Shown here one piece after another: positions 1-7,152 of a DNA stretch of 25,584 nucleotides. A program made the translations under genes and the position numbers. The notes under the pieces were generated by a model. The model saw only the letters and a program-made list of their open reading frames with translations, was not told where the DNA came from and made no database searches. The DNA is from Bacteroidales bacterium UBA1797 (GTDB lineage: Bacteria > Bacteroidota > Bacteroidia > Bacteroidales > VadinHA17), in assembly GCA_002319885.1 (NCBI GenBank), contig DCFT01000065.1, positions 1 through 25,584 on the forward strand. Direction: 5' to 3'. Within the stretch, counting starts at the first letter, position 1. The number at the start of each line of letters is the position of its first letter.

Positions 1-627
1 AAAGGTGCTGAAATAAAACAAAAATCTCTCCGCTGTGAATAAACCATAGTGTTTTAAAGAGCATAGTTTTATTATCGTAATTCACCGGTGGTGAAATTGT
101 GAAACACTAAAATTGGATAAATCTGTGGTCTTTAATAAAAAAGAAAGTGTTAAAGCAAAAATTGTATCTTGTTTCTGAATAATATCCGCTATGATTTTTT
201 CTTTAACCGGCAGAAGAACAGTGAGCCATTTATCGTCTTTGTAATTAAATGTATAAAGACCTGAAAATGTTCCTGCAAGCAACGTATTTCCTGTTGTTCT
301 GATCATTTGAAATATTTTCCGATTGTCTATCCCTTCTGGGATCCCGGCACTGAATTTTTTAAAATCAGAGAAATTACTATCAGTCAGCCATATCCCAATA
401 TTTCCAAATACAAGTATGCTGTCCGAAGTGATTTTTAGTGTCGATCTAAAAGCTGCATTATTCCAATTCTGGCATCTGTATTCTTAAGGAAGCATTTTTC
501 TATTAACATCAATAAATGATAATGTCTTGCGGTGATTAAGTATTATTCCTGAAAAAACATAACTCAATATTATAAGGGCAAATATCACTCCAGGCCATTT
601 ATTATATTTTATGAAAAATTTTACCAT
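1..627 (-). pseudogene. PepSY-associated TM protein, decayed copy
   Basis: A broken gene for a PepSY-associated transmembrane protein, an inner-membrane family. Reading from an ATG at 627, the protein opens with a short basic stretch and one membrane segment (about residues 12-32, ending FSGIILNHR). An in-frame TAA at 486-484 replaces codon 48. The same frame then runs on to a TGA at 84-82, giving 181 codons in all. Beyond about position 100 the homology continues in a shifted frame to the window edge (residues like FKTLWFIHSGEIF, typical of PepSY-TM proteins). So the gene has at least one nonsense change and one frameshift, and its 3' part lies outside the window. The first ~65 codons are closely similar to the gene at 24769-25086. 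The stop and the repeat relationship are seen directly; the family name is from memory of similar Bacteroidota proteins. Confidence 0.75.
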
Positions 628-725
628 ATAATAAGAAAAGATTAGTTATGAGGTAAATTTAAAATTACTGGCCAGTCTTTCGTTTCTAGTATTGTTCAGG
701 AATTACAGAAATCCAAACCAAATAT

Positions 726-1151
726 TCAAGAAAGGGTTATTGGCTCAGAGTATTTTTTAGCTAACGATTGTATCGTTTCAGTAGTTACCAGAGAGTTAAT
801 TGCATCTCTTATCGGGGCATACTTTTGGTGTAATGGGCATGGATTATTGACATCGCAATGCCTGAGTCCAAACACACACCCGGATAATTGTGTACCACCT
901 TGCGTTGCTACAATTAAATCTTTAACCGGAACGTCGGGGTTATCCTTATCAAAATAAAACCCTCCACCTTTCCCTTTCTGTGATTTAACAAACCCCTGTC
1001 TGGCAAGACGCTGCAAAATCTTTGCAGTAAAAGAAGGAGGTGCGTCTATTTCTTTTGCAATTTCGGCTACTCCTGGGTTTTTACTAATCAGATTTTGAAT
1101 TTGAATGTAAACCAGTCCCCTAAGTGCATATTCTGTCTCTTTACTGAACAT
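726..1151 (-). CDS. Rrf2 family regulator, NsrR/IscR-like
   Basis: Transcription factor of the Rrf2 family, 141 residues, full length. The N-terminal winged helix-turn-helix spans about residues 1-80; the recognition helix region is 35-55 (PPSFTAKILQRLARQGFV) and the wing carries KGKGGGF at 59-65. Three cysteines at 92, 99 and 105, followed by His108, lie where NsrR and IscR bind an Fe-S cluster. The spacing C-x6-C-x5-C is one residue longer in the first gap than I recall for those proteins. It is divergent from ric across 130 bp, and a palindrome there overlaps both promoters. By analogy with NsrR it probably senses NO through cluster damage and relieves repression of ric and perhaps itself. 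The NO role is inferred from context; the family call is firm. Confidence 0.9.
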   Translation of the reverse strand: MFSKETEYALRGLVYIQIQNLISKNPGVAEIAKEIDAPPSFTAKILQRLARQGFVKSQKGKGGGFYFDKDNPDVPVKDLIVATQGGTQLSGCVFGLRHCDVNNPCPLHQKYAPIRDAINSLVTTETIQSLAKKYSEPITLS

Positions 1152-1185
1152 AGATCTTATATTTCTTTAAAGCAATATGTTCTGA

Positions 1186-1216
1186 CAAAGATAAATAATA
1201 TTTTATAAATAACAAA
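1186..1216 (-). promoter_or_regulatory. Promoter of the rrf2 gene
   Basis: On the minus strand a TATCTTTG box (1193-1186) matches the Bacteroidota -7 consensus TAnnTTTG exactly. A TTTG -33 box (1216-1213) lies 19 bases upstream of it. The -7 box ends 34 bases before the rrf2 start codon. The -33 box lies inside the palindrome at 1212-1229. Confidence 0.65.
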
Positions 1217-1229
1217 AAGACCTTTTTGT
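1212..1229. promoter_or_regulatory. Palindromic operator between rrf2 and ric
   Basis: A perfect inverted repeat, ACAAAAAG-AC-CTTTTTGT, with 8-bp arms and a 2-bp spacer. An overlapping second symmetry, AAAAGAC (1215-1221) with GTCTTTT (1228-1234), is also present. Each arm supplies the -33 TTTG of one of the two divergent promoters. A protein bound here would block both. The neighbouring Rrf2 regulator is the obvious candidate; that assignment is inference. Confidence 0.6.
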
Positions 1230-1256
1230 CTTTTAATACAAATATTTATATATTTG
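1225..1256 (+). promoter_or_regulatory. Promoter of ric
   Basis: A TTTG -33 box (1225-1228) and a TATATTTG -7 box (1249-1256, matching TAnnTTTG) are separated by 20 bases, one more than the usual 17-19. The -7 box ends 25 bases before the ric ATG. It faces away from the rrf2 promoter and shares the palindrome at 1212-1229. Confidence 0.55.
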
Positions 1257-1281
1257 CATCATTAATATTAATTAAAAGTAT

Positions 1282-1980
1282 ATGTTAAAAAACAAAGAAT
1301 ACAACGAAATAGCTATAGGTGAAATCGTTGCTACAGATTTCAGAGCAGCCGAAATATTCAAAAATGCAGGTATTGATTTTTGTTGTGGCGGGAAAAAAAG
1401 CCTTAATAATGCCTGTTCAGAGAAATCTATTGATCATTCTGTACTCGTGAAGCAATTAAAAGAACTTGAGAATGTACCCATAAATCAAGTTCAGAATTAT
1501 AATGATTGGGAATTAAGTTTTCTCATAGATTATATTGTTAATACCCATCATAAGTATGTTCTTAAAACGCTACCGGAGCTGGTGTTTTACACACAAAAAA
1601 TTGCTTCGGTGCATGGTTCACATCATCAGGAACTTATTGTAGTTGCTGATTTATTTCAAAAAATAAACGCCGAGCTCTTACAGCATCTCAAAAAAGAAGA
1701 AGAAGTACTTTTTCCTTCAATCAAAGAGGTTATAAAGAATAGTTCTGCTATGGCTAAGGCTACGATTATATCTGAAATTAGTCGAATGAGTAGCGAGCAT
1801 GAATTTGCCGGCGGAGCAATGGACAAGATAAATGAAATTACCTCAAACTACCTGGTACCAGAAGATGGTTGCAATACTTATAATGTAGCATTTAAACTTC
1901 TGCATCAATTTGAGGATGATTTGCATGTTCATGTACATCTCGAAAATAACATACTGTATCCTAAAGCATTAGCGCTTTAA
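1282..1980 (+). CDS. ric: Iron-sulfur cluster repair di-iron protein RIC (ScdA/YtfE)
   Basis: Cytosolic protein of the RIC (ScdA/YtfE/DnrN) family, which helps restore Fe-S clusters damaged by NO or peroxide. It is 232 residues long, near the usual family size. The N-terminal ScdA_N domain (about residues 5-60) has the hallmark FCCGG at 33-37. A hemerythrin-like four-helix bundle follows, with candidate di-iron ligands at His89/90, His114/115, His135 with Glu139-141, His173, His208 and the HVHVHLEN stretch at 215-222. It is divergent from the Rrf2 regulator and 38 bp upstream of another hemerythrin gene, with which it is probably co-transcribed. Expression is likely controlled at the 1212-1229 palindrome. 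Family assignment is firm. Confidence 0.95.
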   Translation: MLKNKEYNEIAIGEIVATDFRAAEIFKNAGIDFCCGGKKSLNNACSEKSIDHSVLVKQLKELENVPINQVQNYNDWELSFLIDYIVNTHHKYVLKTLPELVFYTQKIASVHGSHHQELIVVADLFQKINAELLQHLKKEEEVLFPSIKEVIKNSSAMAKATIISEISRMSSEHEFAGGAMDKINEITSNYLVPEDGCNTYNVAFKLLHQFEDDLHVHVHLENNILYPKALAL

Positions 1981-2018
1981 AAAAAGATAAATCCAATATA
2001 ATATAAACCTCTCTAAAA

Positions 2019-2561
2019 ATGAAAACAGCAACAAAAAATTTAGAAAATGATCATGTAAATATTCTTAGGTTAATCGATGTTATGGATAAAATGCTACTGG
2101 TCAAAAGCAGGAATACAGAACATTTTGAAAAAGCTGTTAACTTGATTAAGAGTTACGCAGATGGACTTCACCATGCCAAGGAAGAAAATCATCTGTTCCC
2201 TCTGATGGTAAAAAGAGGTTTTTCCAGTGTGCAGGGTCCAATAGCGGTAATGCTTCACGACCACGCAGAAGGCAGGGATTATGTTAAAGGTATGACTGAA
2301 GGAATTTCAGAGTACAAAAAAGGTAACGAAGCTGCACTTGCTAAAATATATGAAAATATGCAGGGTTATATAATCTTGTTACGCAACCACATTGCAAAAG
2401 AAAACAATGTATTATTCCGTATGGCTGACAATGCCCTTTCTGAGAGTGATCAAGATGTACTATTAGAGGAATTTCTAAAAGTTGAAAATGAAGGAGTTTG
2501 CGGAGGAGTATTAAAAGACTGTATTACCGCAATTGAGAAACTCGAATCTGCCTATAAATAG
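2019..2561 (+). CDS. Hemerythrin domain-containing protein
   Basis: A soluble 180-residue hemerythrin-like (HHE) protein predicted to bind a di-iron centre in a four-helix bundle. Likely ligands are His12 (ENDH), His51/His52 with Glu55/Glu56 (HHAKEEN), His80/His82 (LHDH) and His124 with Glu128 (NHIAKEN). A CGG motif with a further Cys lies near residues 161-168, outside the bundle. It starts 38 bp after ric and is probably in the same transcript. Such proteins bind O2, NO or iron; next to ric and norB, NO binding or iron handling for repair is the likely job, but the sequence does not prove it. There is no signal peptide. Confidence 0.85.
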   Translation: MKTATKNLENDHVNILRLIDVMDKMLLVKSRNTEHFEKAVNLIKSYADGLHHAKEENHLFPLMVKRGFSSVQGPIAVMLHDHAEGRDYVKGMTEGISEYKKGNEAALAKIYENMQGYIILLRNHIAKENNVLFRMADNALSESDQDVLLEEFLKVENEGVCGGVLKDCITAIEKLESAYK

Positions 2562-2610
2562 CATAATTCTTTAATCATTTGCTAAACCTCAATATTTATG
2601 ACAACAAAAA

Positions 2611-3172
2611 ACTGTTGCTTTACTTTTTGTTAGGCAGCGAATTCTCAAAGTAACAATAGCAACGACTGCAGTACTTTTCTCAACTATTGTATTCTTGTCG
2701 GGTGGTATTACTGGGACTTTTCATCATCTGTATTTCACAGAAACAACAACTGCAATAATGGCCCTGGGGGCAACATTCAGTGCTCTTGAGGTTGTACCTC
2801 TTGTACTAATGGGTTTTGAGGCATGGGATAATGTAAAACTTAGCCGGAGCACTTCCTGGCTAGAAGCATATATATGGCCGGTTTATAGTTTTATTTCTGT
2901 GCTTTATGGAGCATCAACATTTGTCTCGCAGCAATGGTTCTTATTATCGTTCTGTCAATAGGACTTGCCAGGACAGTTGCAAGTGTGAAAACGGGTTGTG
3001 TTACGCACGTTCTGCAGAATTCTTGCAGTTACCGGCTATGCATACATTGAAGTGGCTGAGAGTTATTGGCAATACAATCTTTGCTGCAGGAACTGTTGCT
3101 CTTGCATGGTTTATCTTTGGACTAAAAGGGGGTTGGAGTATTAATAATAAAAAAAGTAAACTGAATATCTGA
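2611..3172 (+). pseudogene. norB: Remnant of a quinol nitric oxide reductase (qNorB)
   Basis: A decayed C-terminal piece of a NorB-type nitric oxide reductase. The first frame (from 2611) reads through the FeB-ligand region GTFHH and the FSALEVVPL motif, matching residues about 501-605 of the intact NorB at 3538. Around 2904 the match jumps to another frame, reading WSINICLAAM, equal to FWGLNIGLAGM of the intact protein. About 70 residues containing the two heme histidines (NHGH) are therefore deleted. Another frameshift near 2995 restores YARSAEFLQ and the end of the protein, stopping at 3172. The N-terminal ~500 residues are missing. It is clearly divergent from the neighbouring intact NorB, so it is not a recent tandem copy. 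It cannot make an active enzyme. Confidence 0.85.
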
Positions 3173-3420
3173 TTGAGTGCCTCCTGTTTGTTAAATATAC
3201 AATAGAAGCCACTTGTTTTTTATCAGATCAGAAATTTTGAATGAGAGTATAAAAAGAGTAGCAACACATATTTATTAAGGATTTTATATATTGTTTAACT
3301 TGTTTCAGACACAGGCGAGATATTTTTAGATTTGGATTAATGTCAGAATATTACTATTTTAGCTTACCAATCATGTAATATTGAGGAATATGCGATTCTC
3401 TATTTTGGTGTTTAAATAAA

Positions 3421-3434
3421 AGCTGATTTCAGCT
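3421..3434. repeat. Inverted repeat AGCTGA-TT-TCAGCT
   Basis: A perfect palindrome with 6-bp arms and a 2-bp centre, 104 bp before the norB start codon. It could be an operator; the binding protein is unknown. Confidence 0.4.
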
Positions 3435-3437
3435 CAT

Positions 3438-3469
3438 ACTTCTCGAAAAAAAACGAGCGCGATAGAAGT
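3438..3469. repeat. Nested inverted repeats upstream of norB
   Basis: Outer arms ACTTCT (3438-3443) and AGAAGT (3464-3469) enclose inner arms CTCG (3442-3445) and CGAG (3454-3457) around an eight-base A run. The two pairs overlap by two bases, so they could form alternative stems. The role is unknown. Confidence 0.35.
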
Positions 3470-3482
3470 TACAGAGATGAAA

Positions 3483-3506
3483 ATTAAAATATGTTATAAT
3501 TTTAAT
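3483..3506. repeat. Inverted repeat ATTAAAAT-N8-ATTTTAAT
   Basis: Perfect 8-bp arms (3483-3490 and 3499-3506), 31 bp before the norB ATG. Because the region is very AT-rich, some symmetry is expected by chance. The position fits an operator or leader hairpin for norB. Confidence 0.4.
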
Positions 3507-3537
3507 GATATGTAGTATTTAAACAAGACTTTTTCCT

Positions 3538-5838
3538 ATGCAAAATTTTAATGCCAGTTCAAAAAACCAGAATTTATCTATTTGGTGGAGAAGAGGAATC
3601 ATTGTCATTCTATTTCTGGAATTTGCAGTTCTTATATGGGTAACTACAGGGTCGTATTACAGGCGTCTAAAACCCCCGATCCCGGAGAAAGTTACGGACA
3701 GTGTAGGTCTGGTGATATTCACCAGGACTGATATTGAAAATGGACAACAGCTCTTCCTGAAAAGAGCACTTATGGATAATGGTAGTATATGGGGGCACGG
3801 AGCTTATATGGGTCCTGATTTCTCTGCGCAGTATATGCATAATCTTGCTCTCGAAGTTACCGGTTTCATTGCTGCAGAAAAATTTAAAATTCCCATTTCT
3901 GACATTTCCTCTGCACAGAAAGAATCCATTGTAGCCTTAACCCGTGATTTTATGACCAAAAATCGCTATAGCTATGTTAGCCATAACCTTTTATTAACAC
4001 AGCCTGAGATAAAGTCATATAATCAGCAGATTTCTTACTGGAGAGATTATTTTCAAAGACCAGAGTCAAACCGGGGTTTAACGAATACCTTGATAACCGA
4101 TCAGGAAGAGTTAAGACAATTGACATCCTTTTTCGCCTGGGCTGCCTGGGCAACTACTGCAAATGCTCCGGGTAAGAATTATTCGTATACAAATAATTTT
4201 CCCTATGAACCACTGATAGGGAATGGTCCTTCGAGCGCAACTATACTTTGGAGTGCTTTAAGTCTTATTACGCTGCTAGGAGGAATTGCTCTTATACTCT
4301 TTTTCTTTGGTCGCTTTAATTATCTAGGCTGGCGTGAAGGAAAAGATTTGCAACCCCCACAAATGGTCCCAGGTAAACCAACAGCAATAGAACGGTCCTC
4401 AATAAAATTCTTTGTCGTTGCTATTTTTATTCTTTTGTTACAGACATTTGCTGGTGGTGCAATGGCTCATTATTTTGCAGACCCAAAAGGATTTTTCGGC
4501 TTTGACTTGTCATCAATCTTTCCTTCAAATGTACTTCGCTCGTGGCACCTGCAGTCTGCAATCCTCTGGATAGCTACGGCATATATTGGCGGAGGTATTT
4601 TTGTTTCTGCCTTATTATCCAGGAGGGAACCTAAAGGTCAGATAGCTTTGATTAATTTCCTTTTTATCGCCTTGGTGGTTTTGGTTTTCGGAAGCCTGAT
4701 AGGCGAGTACATAGGAGTAAAGGATCTCTTGAAAAAAATATGGTTCTGGCTGGGCAACCAGGGATGGGAATACCTTGAAATAGGCCGCGGTTGGCAGGTC
4801 TTGATGGCTATTGGTCTTATATTATGGTCCTTCCTGCTTTTAAGGTCGGTAAGACCTACTAAAAATGAACCTGAAGAGCGTGAATTGAAAACCATCTTCC
4901 TGCTGGCAGCTTTTGCGATACCATTTTTTTACCTTCCTGCCTTTTTCTTTGGTTCTGCAACCAATTATTCAACAGTTGATACCTGGCGATTCTGGATAAT
5001 TCATCTTTGGGTGGAAGGTTTTTTTGAAGTGTTTGCAACTGTTATGGTGGCTATAATGTTTTATAAACTTGGACTCGTAGCAAAACAGACCGCTACGCGT
5101 ATCATTTACCTTGATGCTGTATTATTCTTGGGTGCAGGAATTTTAGGGACCGGACATCACTGGTACTGGAACGGTCAAACATCTGTTTCAATGGCTATAT
5201 CAGCTTCATTTTCAGCTATGGAGGTGGTTCCATTAATTCTGCTTACCCTTGAAGCTTCGGACTTTGCAAGGTTGATGCGCTCAAAATCAGATGAACAAGG
5301 CAATAAGATTGATTTTCCTCACAAATGGACATTTTATTTCTTAATTGCAGTAGGTATCTGGAACTTTGTAGGTGCCGGGATCTTTGGGTTTTTAATTAAT
5401 CTTCCGGTTATCAGTTACTATGAAACAGGTACAAACCTTACTCCAAACCATGGTCATGCAGCCCTCATGGGTGTATTTGGTATGCTTGGAATTGCTTTTG
5501 TTATTTTCGCAATACGACAGATCTCCTCGGCAGAACACTGGAAAAGAATAGAGAAATACATTAAGATTTCATTCTGGGGTCTGAATATTGGTCTGGCCGG
5601 AATGGTAATACTGCAGTTGTTTCCAAGTGGCGTCTTGCAATTACTTGACGTTATTAAGAATGGATACTGGCATGCCCGAAGTCTTGAGTTCTCAGGTCAG
5701 CAGAATATTGTTAATCTTGCATGGTTGAGATTGCCTGCTGATCTGTTATTTATTTTTGCAGGAGTAGTACCACTTTTGCTTGCTGTGATTATGACTTACT
5801 TCAATATGCGAAAGTCACTGAAAAAAGAAGTCATTTAA
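3538..5838 (+). CDS. norB: Quinol-dependent nitric oxide reductase (qNorB)
   Basis: Single-subunit inner-membrane enzyme that reduces two NO to N2O with electrons from quinol. It has 766 residues, normal for qNorB. One N-terminal membrane segment (about 18-38) precedes a ~190-residue extracytoplasmic domain that replaces the cytochrome c subunit of cNorBC. A twelve-helix heme-copper-type core follows from about 235. Visible ligands are His337 (RSWHLQ), His489 and Glu493 (HLWVE), His540/His541 (GTGHHWYW) for FeB, Glu562 (FSAMEVVPL), and His638/His640 (NHGHAALMG) for the hemes. All key residues are present. It lies downstream of ric, the hemerythrin gene and a broken older norB, so it is probably the working NO reductase. 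No nitrite reductase is in the window, which favours a detoxification role. Confidence 0.96.
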   Translation: MQNFNASSKNQNLSIWWRRGIIVILFLEFAVLIWVTTGSYYRRLKPPIPEKVTDSVGLVIFTRTDIENGQQLFLKRALMDNGSIWGHGAYMGPDFSAQYMHNLALEVTGFIAAEKFKIPISDISSAQKESIVALTRDFMTKNRYSYVSHNLLLTQPEIKSYNQQISYWRDYFQRPESNRGLTNTLITDQEELRQLTSFFAWAAWATTANAPGKNYSYTNNFPYEPLIGNGPSSATILWSALSLITLLGGIALILFFFGRFNYLGWREGKDLQPPQMVPGKPTAIERSSIKFFVVAIFILLLQTFAGGAMAHYFADPKGFFGFDLSSIFPSNVLRSWHLQSAILWIATAYIGGGIFVSALLSRREPKGQIALINFLFIALVVLVFGSLIGEYIGVKDLLKKIWFWLGNQGWEYLEIGRGWQVLMAIGLILWSFLLLRSVRPTKNEPEERELKTIFLLAAFAIPFFYLPAFFFGSATNYSTVDTWRFWIIHLWVEGFFEVFATVMVAIMFYKLGLVAKQTATRIIYLDAVLFLGAGILGTGHHWYWNGQTSVSMAISASFSAMEVVPLILLTLEASDFARLMRSKSDEQGNKIDFPHKWTFYFLIAVGIWNFVGAGIFGFLINLPVISYYETGTNLTPNHGHAALMGVFGMLGIAFVIFAIRQISSAEHWKRIEKYIKISFWGLNIGLAGMVILQLFPSGVLQLLDVIKNGYWHARSLEFSGQQNIVNLAWLRLPADLLFIFAGVVPLLLAVIMTYFNMRKSLKKEVI

Positions 5839-5975
5839 TTGTTCAGTAATTCGGAAATCGTAATATTCTTTTTTACTTCTATGCCTTTTTCCAGATAAGG
5901 GTAACTAAGCTCTTTTGTCTTTTTAGTTTTAGTATAACTGCTCAGAAGAAAGCAGCATAAAATTTCTATTGACAT
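5835..5975 (-). CDS. Small ORF, 46 residues, unknown
   Basis: A minus-strand reading frame from an ATG at 5975 to a TAA at 5837-5835, convergent with norB; the two stop codons share bases. The predicted product has a short hydrophobic start (ILCCFLL) followed by a charged tail with PYLEKGIEVKKN and ISELL. I do not recognise it. It may be a real small protein, the 3' end of a decayed gene, or chance. No promoter or ribosome-binding signal supports it. Confidence 0.2.
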   Translation of the reverse strand: MSIEILCCFLLSSYTKTKKTKELSYPYLEKGIEVKKNITISELLNN

Positions 5976-6164
5976 TAATTATCCTGATAATACTGAACAA
6001 TATGGGATAAGAATTTGTTGTGATTTCAATATATCGATCTGTTCCCGGTATTTGGCATAACAATCTCAGCACCTGCTTTCCAGGCGATGAAAGTTACATC
6101 CGGCGTCTTGTAAAAATTTCGGATCTAGAGGGTAATAGGGCAGAATTTTAATTAGCTAAATGTA
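5839..6164. other. Intergenic region between norB and the ROK gene
   Basis: 326 bases without a confident gene. Apart from the 46-codon minus-strand frame at 5835-5975, a protein-like stretch of 32 codons lies on the minus strand at 6124-6026 (includes TPDVTF and AWKAGAE) but has no start codon and is preceded by a stop. It may be debris of a lost gene. No clear terminator or consensus promoter was found. Confidence 0.4.
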
Positions 6165-7139
6165 ATGAGTACAAATCAATGGGCGATTGGTATTGATCTT
6201 GGAGGAACAAAGATTGAAGTTGCTCTTGTTAATTCTTCCGGTCGCCTTCATGATCGCCTTCGTTTAGTTACAGATAGCGGGCACAGATATAAGACAATTC
6301 TTAAGCAAATCACAGAAGCTATTGATCAGCTTTGCGACAAAAACAGGGATGCAATTCCGCATACAATAGGCATAGGCATACCTGGACAATTAAGTAAATC
6401 ATCTGGAATCGTGCATTATGCACCAAATCTGAACTGGCACGAAGTAAACCTGGGCAATGACTTATCAAAAATGCTTGGTAAACATGTTACGATTTGTAAT
6501 GACGTGAGAGCTGCAACGTGGGGAGAATGGCTCTACGGGGCTGGTAAATCATGCAATGATATTGTTTGTATTTTTATTGGTACAGGAATAGGTGGTGGCA
6601 TTGTTAGCGATGGCAGAATGTTAACTGGCTGTAACAATACTGCCGGTGAAATAGGACATATGACCATTGACCTGCATGGCCCTGAATGTCATTGTGGCAA
6701 CACAGGTTGTTTTGAAGCTTTGGCTGGAGGTTGGGCGATAGCACGTGATGCACAGGATATGGTCAGGGCAGATATGAAAAGAGGTCAGGGTTTGCTTGAC
6801 ATGGCCGGAAACGATATCAGTAAGATTACTGCAAAAACTGTGTCTGAAGCTGACGCTAAGCATGATCCCCTGGCAAAAATAATTATTGATAATCTTGCTG
6901 ATGCTTTGATAGCTGGCGCTACTGCAATAGTCAATTCTTATGCTCCCTGCCGTATTGTTTTTGGTGGCGGAATAATGGAAGGGATACCCCGGTTGCTAAA
7001 AAAGATCGAAACCGGTGTAAATAAATATGCACTCAAAGCTGCAACAGAAAACCTGAAAGTTCTGCCAGCCAAATTGCATAATGATTCTGGTGTAATTGGC
7101 GCTGCGGCTTTTGCATTACATAACATGGATAAAACTTAA
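6165..7139 (+). CDS. ROK family sugar kinase (glucokinase-like)
   Basis: Cytosolic ATP-dependent sugar kinase of the ROK family, 324 residues, full length. The phosphate-binding DLGGTK lies at 11-16. The catalytic Asp is probably Asp113 in CNDVRA. A second nucleotide-binding loop, GTGIGGGI, is at 139-146. The ROK signature with its zinc site is GEIGHM (161-166, His165) and C-x-C-x4-C at 175, 177 and 182. Sequence alone does not settle the sugar, but the neighbouring GH63 glucosidase and glucose-dehydrogenase-like SDR favour glucose. The stop codon lies 13 bp before the transketolase start, so the two genes are probably co-transcribed. Glucokinase is the likely role; N-acetyl sugars or fructose are alternatives. 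Confidence 0.88.
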   Translation: MSTNQWAIGIDLGGTKIEVALVNSSGRLHDRLRLVTDSGHRYKTILKQITEAIDQLCDKNRDAIPHTIGIGIPGQLSKSSGIVHYAPNLNWHEVNLGNDLSKMLGKHVTICNDVRAATWGEWLYGAGKSCNDIVCIFIGTGIGGGIVSDGRMLTGCNNTAGEIGHMTIDLHGPECHCGNTGCFEALAGGWAIARDAQDMVRADMKRGQGLLDMAGNDISKITAKTVSEADAKHDPLAKIIIDNLADALIAGATAIVNSYAPCRIVFGGGIMEGIPRLLKKIETGVNKYALKAATENLKVLPAKLHNDSGVIGAAAFALHNMDKT

Positions 7140-7152
7140 AATTCAGATACTG

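Larger units (their letters stand above)
3173..3537. other. Intergenic region upstream of norB
   Basis: No gene is seen in these 365 bases. It must hold the norB promoter, but I find no clean TTTG/TAnnTTTG pair. The last ~120 bases carry three separate inverted repeats, listed individually, which mark it as a probable control region or a transcribed, structured leader. Confidence 0.5.

Noticed and set aside
3520..3537. Possible half-site of the rrf2-ric palindrome just before norB (CAAGACTTTTT)
   Set aside because: Only one weak half matches and there is no symmetric partner.
6026..6124. Minus-strand stretch of 32 protein-like codons upstream of the ROK gene
   Set aside because: It has no start codon, is preceded by a stop, and the opposite strand is also open here, so coding cannot be claimed.
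7096..7152. Upstream start for transketolase that overlaps the ROK gene
   Set aside because: The extra 19 residues are unlike transketolase N-termini. The ATG at 7153 gives the standard start and standard numbering (His26, His66, Asp155).
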